A stretch of DNA of 64,000 bases from Nocardioides scoriae. Lineage in GTDB: Bacteria; Actinomycetota; Actinomycetes; Propionibacteriales; Nocardioidaceae. The stretch covers positions 1,612,001-1,676,000 of the forward strand of contig NZ_LT629757.1 in the NCBI RefSeq assembly GCF_900104965.1. The letters run 5' to 3'. A program made the translations under genes and the position numbers. Below, piece after piece: positions 32,818 to 40,266 of this stretch. Position 1 is the first letter of the stretch, and every line of letters starts with the position of its first letter. The notes beneath the pieces were generated by a model. It had not been told where the DNA came from and searched no databases. It saw only the letters and a program-made list of their open reading frames with translations.

Positions 32818-33069
32818 ATGTCCTACAGCAGTCAATCGGTCGATGGTACGCCGGGCGAGGTCGTCGACTGGAGCGACCTCGGACGTCGCATGTGGGACTT
32901 CCTCACCGGTCGCGAGGCGGCCATCAACTACACGTTCAGCGACATGACGGTCGAGATCCCCCGCGACACGGGCGCCAACGCTCCCCGCGCCACCTGGAAG
33001 GTCGACGGGACGCTCACCGTGACCACCAACGACAACGCCGTCACCCCCCGCTCGGTCTCGGGCTCGTGA
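32818..33069 (+). CDS. Small protein coupled to an FHA protein, unknown function
   Basis: 83 aa from ATG 32818, with GAGGAG just upstream. Acidic N-terminus (SVDGTPGEVVDWSDLGRRMWDFLTGREAAINYTF) and a beta-rich C-terminus (TVEIPRDTGANAPRATWKVDGTLTVTT). No membrane segment or known motif. Its TGA overlaps the GTG of the FHA gene, so the two proteins are made together. Divergent from the MerR-DICT gene and likely in its regulon. A longer in-frame start at 32683 falls within the MerR gene and is rejected. Confidence 0.65.
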   Translation: MSYSSQSVDGTPGEVVDWSDLGRRMWDFLTGREAAINYTFSDMTVEIPRDTGANAPRATWKVDGTLTVTTNDNAVTPRSVSGS

Positions 33070-33926
33070 GCCCGTCCCTCGTCGAGATCGACGCCGACCT
33101 CCGGGTGGAGCTGACCGGCCTCGACGGACAGTCGGCCACGGGTCACCTCTTCGGCGAGGGCAACCGGCTGACCTTCGAGATCGACCGGCCCGGCGTGTTC
33201 GCCGGCAACGACGACGCCCCCACGGTGCGCGCGGCCGCCGAGATGTTCGCCGAGCGCGGCATCGTCATCAAGGTCGTCCACGACGGCCAGCACCTCGTCA
33301 CCATCGGCGACGTCCGGGCTCCCTGGTGGCAGCGCCGCGCCACCGGGTCGCGCCACATCCGCGTCGGCAGCGTGCGGGGCGCGTGGACCTCGCTGCGCTC
33401 GCGCACCACCAGCCAGGGCCCGGTGCTCCCGAGCGCCGCGGCCTTCCCGCCGCCGTCGATGCTGCCCGTCGCCCCCACCTTCGGGCTGCGGCGCCGGCGT
33501 CGCCCCACCACCACCCACGACCCCCACGGCTCCGGTACGCCGCGGCTCGCCGTCGAGCGCGAGTCGATGATGGCCGGCGAGCGCCAGCAGGTGTTCTGGC
33601 TCGACCGGGCCGAGTCGGGCATCGGTTCGGACCCCTCCAACGCGATCGTGCTGCCGGGCCTCGAGTCGTTCCACGCCGTGGTCACCCACGACGACCGCGA
33701 CGAGTTCGTCGTCAGCACCGCGGGCCCCGAGGTCCGCGTGCACGGCGCACCGATCACCACCCAGGTGCTGCGCTCGGGAGCGCGCATCGAGGTCGGGCAG
33801 CACTGCCTGGCCTTCTACCGAGACGAGTTCGCCGACCACGGTCGCCCCTACGGGGGCCGCTCCGGCGGCGAGCTGGGACGTCAGCGGCCCCAACCCCCGC
33901 GACGAGCCGGAGACGGCTTGACGTAG
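33066..33926 (+). CDS. FHA domain protein
   Basis: 286 aa from GTG overlapping the previous stop. The N-terminal 80 residues are a beta-rich module (VEIDADLRVELTGLDGQSATGHLFGEGNRLTFEIDRPGVF). A basic linker follows (LRRRRRPTTTHDP). The C-terminal FHA domain (about 175-260) has the core GSDPSNAIVLPGLESFHAVV with S/N positions for phosphothreonine reading. It probably binds a Ser/Thr-phosphorylated partner; the kinase at 24589 is one candidate. No secretion-system genes nearby. Confidence 0.8.
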   Translation: MSPSLVEIDADLRVELTGLDGQSATGHLFGEGNRLTFEIDRPGVFAGNDDAPTVRAAAEMFAERGIVIKVVHDGQHLVTIGDVRAPWWQRRATGSRHIRVGSVRGAWTSLRSRTTSQGPVLPSAAAFPPPSMLPVAPTFGLRRRRRPTTTHDPHGSGTPRLAVERESMMAGERQQVFWLDRAESGIGSDPSNAIVLPGLESFHAVVTHDDRDEFVVSTAGPEVRVHGAPITTQVLRSGARIEVGQHCLAFYRDEFADHGRPYGGRSGGELGRQRPQPPRRAGDGLT

Positions 33927-33939
33927 GGCCGCTGTACCC

Positions 33940-33981
33940 GGACCGGGTGCGCCAGCGCGCTGGCAACCCGGCACCCGGTCC
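33940..33981. terminator. Nested hairpin after the FHA gene
   Basis: Outer arms GGACCGGGTGC (33940-33950) and GCACCCGGTCC (33971-33981) enclose a perfect inner palindrome GCCAGCGCGCTGGC (33951-33964). The stacked structure should stop transcription before the oxidoreductase gene. Confidence 0.6.
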
Positions 33982-34095
33982 GATGAGGCCGGGGGCCTGG
34001 GCAACTGTGCCTGCCCAGGTCCCCGCGCCGCCTCTCCCCGCCGCCCGCACCGGGCGGTGGGCCGCGCTCGGAGACGCCCCACGAGGGAGACCCGC

Positions 34096-35349
34096 ATGGC
34101 CGCCGCACCGTCCCTGCCCACGCACGCCGACGTCGTGGTGGTGGGAGCGGGCCTGTCCGGGCTCGCCGCCGCGAGGCGGCTCCAGGACGCCGGGCTCGAC
34201 GTCCTGGTCGTCGAGGCCGCCGAGCGGCCCGGCGGACGGGTGCGCACCGACGCGGTCGACGGCCTGCTGCTCGACCGGGGCTTCCAGCTGCTCAACCCCG
34301 CCTACCCCGAGGTCGGCCGGGTCGTCGACGTCGACGCCCTCGACCTGCAGCCGTTCGGCGCCGGGGTGGTGATGGCGTCCGGTGGACGCCGCGTGGTGCT
34401 GGGCGACCCGCGCCGGCTGCCCAGCAGCCTGCTGTCCGACGTGCTGCACTCGCCCGGCGGCCTCGCCGCCAAGCTGGCCCTGGTGCGCTGGGCGCTGCCC
34501 GTCGGCTACGGACCCGCGTCGGGCATCCGCGCCGGTCGCGACCGGACCCTCGACGAGGAGGTCCGCGCCCGTGGGCTGGCCGGCCCCCTGACCGAGCAGG
34601 TGCTGCGTCCCTTCCTCGCCGGCGTCCTCGCCGACGAGCGCCTGGAGACCTCGCGGCGCCTGGGCGAGATGATCCTGCGCTCCTTCGTCCGCGGCACCCC
34701 CGCGCTCCCCCGCGCCGGCATGCAGGCGCTCCCCGACCAGCTCGCCGGCCGGCTCGCCGAGGGCACCGTGAGGTACGCCGTGCGCGCCAAGATCGTCGCC
34801 GGCAACCGGGTCGTCACCGACCACGGCACCGTCGGCGCGACCGCCATGGTGGTGGCGGCCGACCCGCACGCCGCGGCCGACATCCTGCGGCTGCCGCGCC
34901 CCACCGTGCGCGCGCTCACGACGTTCTGGTTCCACGCCGGGACCGCCCCGACCGACCGGCCGCTGCTGCACGTCGACGGCGACCGCGACGGTCCGGTGGT
35001 CAACACCGCCGTGGTGTCCAACGCCGCCCCGTCGTACGCCGCCCGCGGCGCGCTCGTGCAGGCGACCGTCATCGGGGCCCGTCCCGAGCTGGCGGACGAC
35101 GCCCGCCGCCAGGCCGGCCGGGTGTACGGCGCGTCCCCCGCCGCGTGGGAACTGGTGCGCACCGACGTGATCGCCCACGCGCTGCCGGCCTTCCCGGTCG
35201 GCACCCCTCTGCAGCGGCGCGTCGACCTGGGCGACGGCGTCTTCGTCGCGGGCGACCACCGCGACACCCCCTCGATCCAGGGCGCCCTGGTCTCGGGGAG
35301 GCGCGCGGCCGACGCCGTGCTCGCCCGCCTGGGCGTCACGGCCGCCTAG
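34096..35349 (+). CDS. FAD-dependent amine oxidase / phytoene desaturase-like oxidoreductase
   Basis: 417 aa. The dinucleotide fold is VVVVGAGLSGLAAARRLQDAGLDVLVVEAAERPGGRVRTD, and the C-terminal FAD motif is DGVFVAGDHRDTPSIQGALVSGRRAADAVL, as in protoporphyrinogen oxidase, carotenoid desaturase and plasma-membrane amine oxidases. Substrate cannot be fixed; no carotenoid or heme biosynthesis genes are adjacent. ATG follows AGGGAGA. Proximity to a MerR-DICT regulator recalls light-responsive pigment loci, but that link is speculative. Confidence 0.8.
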   Translation: MAAAPSLPTHADVVVVGAGLSGLAAARRLQDAGLDVLVVEAAERPGGRVRTDAVDGLLLDRGFQLLNPAYPEVGRVVDVDALDLQPFGAGVVMASGGRRVVLGDPRRLPSSLLSDVLHSPGGLAAKLALVRWALPVGYGPASGIRAGRDRTLDEEVRARGLAGPLTEQVLRPFLAGVLADERLETSRRLGEMILRSFVRGTPALPRAGMQALPDQLAGRLAEGTVRYAVRAKIVAGNRVVTDHGTVGATAMVVAADPHAAADILRLPRPTVRALTTFWFHAGTAPTDRPLLHVDGDRDGPVVNTAVVSNAAPSYAARGALVQATVIGARPELADDARRQAGRVYGASPAAWELVRTDVIAHALPAFPVGTPLQRRVDLGDGVFVAGDHRDTPSIQGALVSGRRAADAVLARLGVTAA

Positions 35350-35359
35350 CCGCGCATCC

Positions 35360-35382
35360 GAGGGGACCGGTCCGGACCCCTC
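35360..35382. terminator. Hairpin at the convergent junction
   Basis: GAGGGG-A-CCGG-T-CCGG-A-CCCCTC: 10 pairs with one A-A mismatch. It overlaps the last bases of the minus-strand EcsC gene and lies 10 nt after the oxidoreductase stop. Confidence 0.5.
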
Positions 35383-36154
35383 AGACGGGGCGGAACTGCT
35401 CCCGGGCGTAGTGGCCGACCGAGCGGGTGTTCCACGCGTCGCTGCCGGCGCCGATGACGCCGCCGACGACCGGGATCCGCTTGCCGGCGAAGGTCGCGAG
35501 CCGCTTGCCCCCGACGTCGGCGATGAGGCCGGCTGCGACCTGGGAGCCGACCACGCGGTCCAGCTGGGTGCGGGCCTTGCGGCGGGACTTCGGGACGTCG
35601 GGCTCCTGCTGCGCGTCGTCCGGCTGCTCCTCGCGCAGCTTGGTCTCCGCCTTTGCCGCGCGGGCGTCCACCTCCGAGGCCGGCAGCGTCGCGATCTGGT
35701 AGGGCGTGCCGGGCAGCTTGCCCTTCTTGACCAGGCCGGTCACGGCCTCCTTGCCCATCATGGTCGCGAGCACGGCGTTGCGGACCCGGCTGTCGTCGAG
35801 GTCGTGGCCGCGCAGGTGGGCGATCGCCCCGACCATGCGGCACTGCAGCAGCGCCAGTCCGCTGATGTTGGCCGGCACGGTGACCGCGGCCGTGGCGAGG
35901 CCGCCGAGGTTGGTGGCGAAGCCCTCGACGCCCGAGAGCCGCACGTGGCCCGAGATCAGCTTGGCGATCGCCTTCTCGACGTCACCGCCCTGGTCCTCCA
36001 GCTCGTTGTCGGCGGCCTCGCGGGCACCGTCGAGGGGGCCGAAGCCGCGGATGGCGCGGTCGAGCGCCTGGTGGACGACCTCGGCGACCGGGCCCGGGGC
36101 GATGTCACCCGCGTGCGGGGCGAGCTTGGAGCCGATCGTGCGTGTGATTCCCAT
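35381..36154 (-). CDS. EcsC family protein
   Basis: 257 aa. EcsC-like pattern: long helical protein with GGLATAAVTVPANISGLALLQCRMVGAIAHLRGHDLDDSRVRNAVLATMMG and a Gly-rich C-terminus (ADVGGKRLATFAGKRIPVVGGVIGAGSDAWNTRSVGHYAREQF). Several weakly hydrophobic stretches could associate with the membrane. Function unknown. Start 36154 is set by TAGATT 7 nt upstream (leaderless); a longer reading into the divergent gene is rejected. Confidence 0.8.
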   Translation of the reverse strand: MGITRTIGSKLAPHAGDIAPGPVAEVVHQALDRAIRGFGPLDGAREAADNELEDQGGDVEKAIAKLISGHVRLSGVEGFATNLGGLATAAVTVPANISGLALLQCRMVGAIAHLRGHDLDDSRVRNAVLATMMGKEAVTGLVKKGKLPGTPYQIATLPASEVDARAAKAETKLREEQPDDAQQEPDVPKSRRKARTQLDRVVGSQVAAGLIADVGGKRLATFAGKRIPVVGGVIGAGSDAWNTRSVGHYAREQFRPV

Positions 36155-36188
36155 GGCGCGAAATCTAGCGGTGGCTAGGTTGACCCAC
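36155..36188. promoter_or_regulatory. 34-nt divergent region with two leaderless promoters
   Basis: Minus-strand -10 TAGATT (36162-36167) is 7 nt from the EcsC ATG; plus-strand -10 TAGGTT (36176-36181) is 7 nt from the PPOX ATG. The -35 regions must lie inside the opposite genes, so the two polymerases should interfere. Confidence 0.5.
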
Positions 36189-36686
36189 ATGGCGAAGCAG
36201 CGCGACCAGATCACGATGTCCCCCGAGGAGGTCGACACCTTCCTGCGGCAGCAGCGCAGCGCGTCGGTGGCCACGCTCGGGCCGCAGGGCCAGGTGCACC
36301 TGGTGGCGATGTGGTTCGCCTACCTCGACGGCGAGGTCTGGATCGAGACCAAGGCCAAGTCGCAGAAGGTCGTCAACCTGCGCCGCGACCCCACGATGTC
36401 GGTGCTCGTCGAGGCCGGCCACACCTACGACCAGCTCCGCGGCGTCGCCCTGGAGGGCCGGGGCGAGGTGGTCGAGGACCCCGACGCGATCTGGCGCGTG
36501 GGCGTCGACGTCTTCGAGCGCTACCAGGGGCCCTACACCGAGGAGCTGCGTCCCCTGGTGGAGGCGATGCTGGCCAAGCGCGTCGTGGTCCGCCTCCGGG
36601 TGGAGCGCACCCGGTCGTGGGACCACCGCAAGCTCGGCATGGGCCCGGTCGAGCTCGGCGGCACCACGGCAGCCCACGTCGGGTAG
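36189..36686 (+). CDS. PPOX class F420-dependent oxidoreductase
   Basis: 165 aa split-barrel flavin/deazaflavin protein. RSASVATLGPQGQVHLVAMWFAYLDGEVWIETKAKSQKVVNLRRDPTMSVLVEAG is typical of the F420-binding PPOX (FDOR-B) group in actinobacteria, which reduces diverse small molecules with F420H2. No F420 synthesis genes are in the window. The start is fixed by the leaderless -10 TAGGTT. Confidence 0.82.
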   Translation: MAKQRDQITMSPEEVDTFLRQQRSASVATLGPQGQVHLVAMWFAYLDGEVWIETKAKSQKVVNLRRDPTMSVLVEAGHTYDQLRGVALEGRGEVVEDPDAIWRVGVDVFERYQGPYTEELRPLVEAMLAKRVVVRLRVERTRSWDHRKLGMGPVELGGTTAAHVG

Positions 36687-36703
36687 CACCGTCCTGGCGG
36701 CTC

Positions 36704-36746
36704 GGGACCTGCGGCCCTGGCCGCGGGGAGGTCGCGCGACGAGCCT
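36704..36746 (+). promoter_or_regulatory. DosR-type box and weak -10 ahead of the universal stress protein
   Basis: GGGAC-CTGC-GGCCC (36704-36717) is a one-mismatch form of the DosR core GGGAC-N4-GTCCC, flanked by TC and TG. A weak -10 GAGCCT (36741-36746) follows after exactly 23 nt. The same 23-nt spacing is seen before the Acg-like gene at 40267. Confidence 0.6.
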
Positions 36747-36790
36747 GGAGGCGGGCGGGCGACCACCGCCCCCGACCCCAGGAGCGCGAC

Positions 36791-37759
36791 ATGACCCCAC
36801 AGGGCACCACCCCGGACCTCTCCTCCCACGCGTCGGACGCCACGTCGGGTCCCCCGGCCACGCCCGGGGCGGTCGTGGTCGGCGTCGACGGCTCGCACGG
36901 CGCGTCCCAGGCGCTGCGGTGGGCCACCGAGCAGGCCGTGCTGGAGCACCGCCCGCTGCGGCTGGTGCACGCGACGGCGCCGGTCGACGCGGCGTACTAC
37001 GGCGCCGGTCTCGTCGACCACCAGGCGGTGCTGCGCACCCTGCACGCCGAGGCCCGGGCCCTGGTCGACGAGGCCCGGGCGCAGGTCGCCGAACAGGCGC
37101 CCGAGGTCGAGGTCGGCGAGCGGATCGAGGTGACCGACGCCCGGGCGCTGCTGCTGGAGGAGGCCGAGCGGGCCCACCTGCTCGTGCTGGGCTCGCGCGG
37201 ACGCGGCCACCTGGCCCACCTGCTGCTCGGGTCGGTCTCGGTCGGCGTGGCCCGCCACGCCCGCTGCCCCGTCGTGGTCCACCGGCCCCACCGCGCGCCG
37301 GCCGAGCCGGGCGGCGCCGTGGGGGGCCAGGGCGTGCTGCTCGCGACCGACGCCGGGCCCGACTCCGGGCCGGTGGTCGAGCTCGCCTTCCGCCAGGCCG
37401 AGCTGCGCGGCCAGCCGCTCTCGGTGGTGCACTGCTACTGGGACCTGCAGGCCGTCACCTCCGCCGGCACCATGGCGATGGCGCCCGTGCCGGTGCCGGT
37501 GGTCGACGCCGACGCCGAGCGGGCCTCGCTGGCGGAGTCGCTGGCCGGGATGGCCGAGAAGCACCCCGACGTCCGGGTCTCCACGACGCTGGTGCGCGGG
37601 ATGCCCGAGCACCACCTCGCCCGGGCCGCGGAGCAGATGGACCTGCTCGTCGTGGGCGCCCACCAGGGCTCCCGGCTGGCCCAGCTGATGCGGGCGTCGG
37701 TGTCGATCAGCGTCCTCGAGCACGCCCACTGCCCCGTCGCGGTCGTGCCCCTCGGCTGA
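36791..37759 (+). CDS. Universal stress protein, tandem USP domains
   Basis: 322 aa with two USP domains (about 27-165 and 180-320). The first has VVVGVDGSHGASQALRWA and the ATP-binding pattern GSRGRGHLAHLLLGSVSVGVARHARCPVVV (G-x2-G-x9-G-S/T). The second has VGAHQGSRLAQLMRASVSISVLEHAHCPVAVV, where the glycines are less well kept. Tandem USPs of this type belong to the DosR dormancy regulon of mycobacteria. Located beside a DosS/DosR-like pair and preceded by a DosR-type box. Confidence 0.9.
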   Translation: MTPQGTTPDLSSHASDATSGPPATPGAVVVGVDGSHGASQALRWATEQAVLEHRPLRLVHATAPVDAAYYGAGLVDHQAVLRTLHAEARALVDEARAQVAEQAPEVEVGERIEVTDARALLLEEAERAHLLVLGSRGRGHLAHLLLGSVSVGVARHARCPVVVHRPHRAPAEPGGAVGGQGVLLATDAGPDSGPVVELAFRQAELRGQPLSVVHCYWDLQAVTSAGTMAMAPVPVPVVDADAERASLAESLAGMAEKHPDVRVSTTLVRGMPEHHLARAAEQMDLLVVGAHQGSRLAQLMRASVSISVLEHAHCPVAVVPLG

Positions 37760-37771
37760 GGCACGTCCGGC

Positions 37772-39439
37772 TCAGCCCAGCGGGACCTGCCAGCGCAGCC
37801 GCGTGCCTGCCGGCGCGGAGCCGTCCCCACCGCCCGCGGCGGGCTCCACGTGGAGGGTGCCGCCCCGGGCGCGGGCGCGCTCGCGCATGTTGTGCAGCCC
37901 GCTCTCGTCGACGTGCGACGGCACGCCGCACCCGTCGTCGACCACCTCGAGCACCAGGTCGGCGTCGCGCGCCGACAGCAGCACCGAGACCCGGGCGGCG
38001 CCGGAGTGCCGGGCCACGTTGGACAGCGCCTCGGTCAGCACGGCGAGCAGGTCGGGCACCACGTCGGCCCCGATCCGGGTGCGCACCGGCCCCTCGAAGG
38101 CCAGCGACGGGCGGAACCCCAGCGTCTCGGCGGCGCGGCGGACCAGCCGCGTGACCTCGGCCTGGACGTCGTCGCTGGAGCCGCCGAGCTCGAAGATGGT
38201 CGAGCGGATGTTCTTGATCGTCGAGTCGAGCTCGTCGACGGCGCCCTCGAGCCGCTCCCGCAGCACGGGGTCGTCCGCGAGCCGCGAGGACCCCTGGAGC
38301 GAGAGCCCGATGGCGAACAGCCGCTGGATGATGACGTCGTGCAGGTCGCGACCGATGCGGTCGCGGTCCTCGAAGACGGCGAGCTGCTCCCGGTCGCGGT
38401 GGGAGCTGGCCACGCGCAGGGCCAGCGCCGCCTGCTCGGCGAAGCTCGCCGGCAGCGCCGGGTCGAGGTCCTCGGCGGCCTGGCCGTTCTGGCCGCCCTG
38501 CGCCCAGTGCAGCACCAGCACGCCGGCGCCGGCGCCGGCCGCCGCGAAGGGCACCAGCAGGGAGTTCTCGACGCGCCGCGGCACCCCGCCCGAGGCGACC
38601 TGCTCGGCCACCTCCGAGGAGACCGGGGCCGGTGAGGCCGCCCCGGTCTCGGCGGCGACCCTCACGCTCATCGGCTCCACGCCCGGGCCGGTGCGCCGCT
38701 CGGCGCCGACGCCGTCGGTCAGCAACCACACGGCGCTCGCCCCCGACACCTCAAGCGCCCGGTCGACCACCACCTGCAGGGCCTCGGTGCCGTGGACCGG
38801 GCCGGAGAGCAACCCGGTGATCTCGGCCGTCGCGGAGAGCCACAGCTCGCGCCGCCGGGCCTCCTCGTAGAGCTGGGCGTTCTCGACGGCCACGCCGGCC
38901 GCCGCCGCGAGCGCGACCACGATGCGCTCGTCCTCCGCGGTGAACTCGCCGCCACCCTGCTTCTCGGTCAGGTAGAGGTTGCCGAAGACGCGGTCGCGGA
39001 TCCGCACCGGCACCCCGAGGAACGAGTGCATCGGCGGGTGGTCCGCCGGGAAGCCGTACGACGCGGCGTGCTCGGCGATGTCGTGGAGCCGCAGCGGCTC
39101 GGGCCGGTCGATGATGAGCCCGAGCAGGCCGTGACCCGAGGGCAGCTCCCCGATCGTGGCGGCGCCCTCCGCGTCGATGCCGTGGTGCACGAAGGTCCGC
39201 AGCCGGCGACCGCTGCCGGTGTCGAGCACGCCCAGCGCGGCGTACCGCGCGCCCGCCAGCTGGCCCGCGATCCCGACGATGTGCTCGAGCAGCCCGTCGA
39301 GCGAGAGGTCGGCGGCCATCGTGACCACCGCCTCGAGCAGCAGCTCCCAGCGGGCCTGCTCGTCGAGCACCCCGTGGACCCGCCGGAGCACCTCGCGGAG
39401 GAGCTCCTCGAAGTTCTCCTGCTCGATGGCCCCCGTCAT
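37772..39439 (-). CDS. DosS/DevS-like GAF sensor histidine kinase
   Basis: 555 aa, close to the usual 570-580 for DevS. GAF1 (about 48-185) contains FPADHPPMHSFLGVPVRIRDRVFGNLYLTEK; His134 matches the heme-binding His149 of mycobacterial DosS. GAF2 spans about 205-345. The HisKA_3 phosphoacceptor is His367 in DRIGRDLHDVIIQRLFAIGL, and the C-terminal ATPase has VVDDGCG and HNMRERARARGG. It probably senses oxygen, NO or redox state through heme and phosphorylates the regulator encoded just upstream. ATG 39439 chosen; 39475 is possible. Confidence 0.88.
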   Translation of the reverse strand: MTGAIEQENFEELLREVLRRVHGVLDEQARWELLLEAVVTMAADLSLDGLLEHIVGIAGQLAGARYAALGVLDTGSGRRLRTFVHHGIDAEGAATIGELPSGHGLLGLIIDRPEPLRLHDIAEHAASYGFPADHPPMHSFLGVPVRIRDRVFGNLYLTEKQGGGEFTAEDERIVVALAAAAGVAVENAQLYEEARRRELWLSATAEITGLLSGPVHGTEALQVVVDRALEVSGASAVWLLTDGVGAERRTGPGVEPMSVRVAAETGAASPAPVSSEVAEQVASGGVPRRVENSLLVPFAAAGAGAGVLVLHWAQGGQNGQAAEDLDPALPASFAEQAALALRVASSHRDREQLAVFEDRDRIGRDLHDVIIQRLFAIGLSLQGSSRLADDPVLRERLEGAVDELDSTIKNIRSTIFELGGSSDDVQAEVTRLVRRAAETLGFRPSLAFEGPVRTRIGADVVPDLLAVLTEALSNVARHSGAARVSVLLSARDADLVLEVVDDGCGVPSHVDESGLHNMRERARARGGTLHVEPAAGGGDGSAPAGTRLRWQVPLG

Positions 39440-39501
39440 CTGCTCACCATGGCACCTGGGGCAGCCGCTGACCATCACCCCGGGAGGCGGGCCCGACGAC
39501 C

Positions 39502-40158
39502 TCAGGACGGCGGGTGCTGGGTGGCGAAGATCGCGGCCTGGGTGCGGCTCTGCAGCCCCAGCTTGGCGTAGAGGCTGGAGGTGTAGTTCTTGACCGTCTT
39601 CTCGGCCAGGAACATCGCCCCGGCGATCTGGCGGTTGGTCATCCCCTCGCCGATCAGCTCCAGGATGCGGCGCTCCTGGCCGGTCAGGCCCTCGAGCGCG
39701 GGGTCGGTGCGCCCACCGCCGCGGATCCGCGCGAGCACCTGCGCCGTGACCGCCGGGTCGAGCATCGACTGGCCGGCCGCGACCCGCCGCACCGTGTCGA
39801 GCAGGTCGTGGCCCCGCACCTGCTTGAGCACGTAGCCGGAGGCGCCGGCCATGATGGCGGCGAAGAGCGCCTCGTCGTCGTCGTACGACGACAGGACGAG
39901 CGCCTTGATCTCCGGGTCCCGCGAGCGGACCTCGCGGCAGACGTCGACGCCGGAGCCGTCGGGCAGGCGCCCGTCGAGGATCGCCACGTCGGGCCGCAGC
40001 GCGGGGATCTGCCGGGTCGCCTCGGCCGCCAGCCCCGACTGGCCCACCACGACGATGTCGCCCTCGGCCTGGAGCAGGTCGGCCAGCCCGCGGCGCACGA
40101 TCTCGTGGTCGTCGAGCAGGTAGACGCGGATGACGTCGCGGGGCGTGCCGTCGGCCAT
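39502..40158 (-). CDS. DosR/DevR-like NarL-family response regulator
   Basis: 218 aa. Receiver domain with Asp17/Asp18 in LLDDHEIVRRG, phosphoacceptor Asp62 in VAILDGRLPDGSG and Lys112. C-terminal LuxR-type HTH (about 155-210): LTGQERRILELIGEGMTNRQIAGAMFLAEKTVKNYTSSLYAKLGLQSRTQAAIFATQ, very like DosR. First gene of an operon with the DosS-like kinase 62 nt downstream. ATG follows TACGGT by 7 nt (leaderless). It probably binds the GGGAC-N4-GTCCC boxes at 40218 and 36704. Confidence 0.9.
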   Translation of the reverse strand: MADGTPRDVIRVYLLDDHEIVRRGLADLLQAEGDIVVVGQSGLAAEATRQIPALRPDVAILDGRLPDGSGVDVCREVRSRDPEIKALVLSSYDDDEALFAAIMAGASGYVLKQVRGHDLLDTVRRVAAGQSMLDPAVTAQVLARIRGGGRTDPALEGLTGQERRILELIGEGMTNRQIAGAMFLAEKTVKNYTSSLYAKLGLQSRTQAAIFATQHPPS

Positions 40159-40165
40159 GGCCCCG

Positions 40166-40171
40166 ACCGTA
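40166..40171 (-). promoter_or_regulatory. -10 TACGGT of the response-regulator operon
   Basis: Minus strand TACGGT, 7 nt, ATG 40158. The DosR-type palindrome at 40218-40231 lies about 60-73 nt upstream of this start, a usual activator distance, so autoregulation is possible. Confidence 0.5.
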
Positions 40172-40217
40172 CGCCGCGCCGGGCCCGCTCGCGCACGGCT
40201 GGACGTCCCGCCAGGTC

Positions 40218-40260
40218 GGGACCACGGTCCCTGCCCCCACCCCGCGCGAGGGACGAGGGT
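40218..40260 (+). promoter_or_regulatory. DosR-type box and weak -10 ahead of the Acg-like gene
   Basis: Perfect core GGGAC-CACG-GTCCC (40218-40231) centred at -42.5 from ATG 40267, followed after 23 nt by the weak -10 GAGGGT (40255-40260) and then 6 nt to ATG. The geometry is that of an activator-dependent leaderless promoter. Confidence 0.7.
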
Positions 40261-40266
40261 GGGGCC

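Noticed and set aside
34096-35349. FAD oxidoreductase as a definite carotenoid desaturase or HemY
   Set aside because: No crt or hem gene is linked and the sequence alone does not separate these families.
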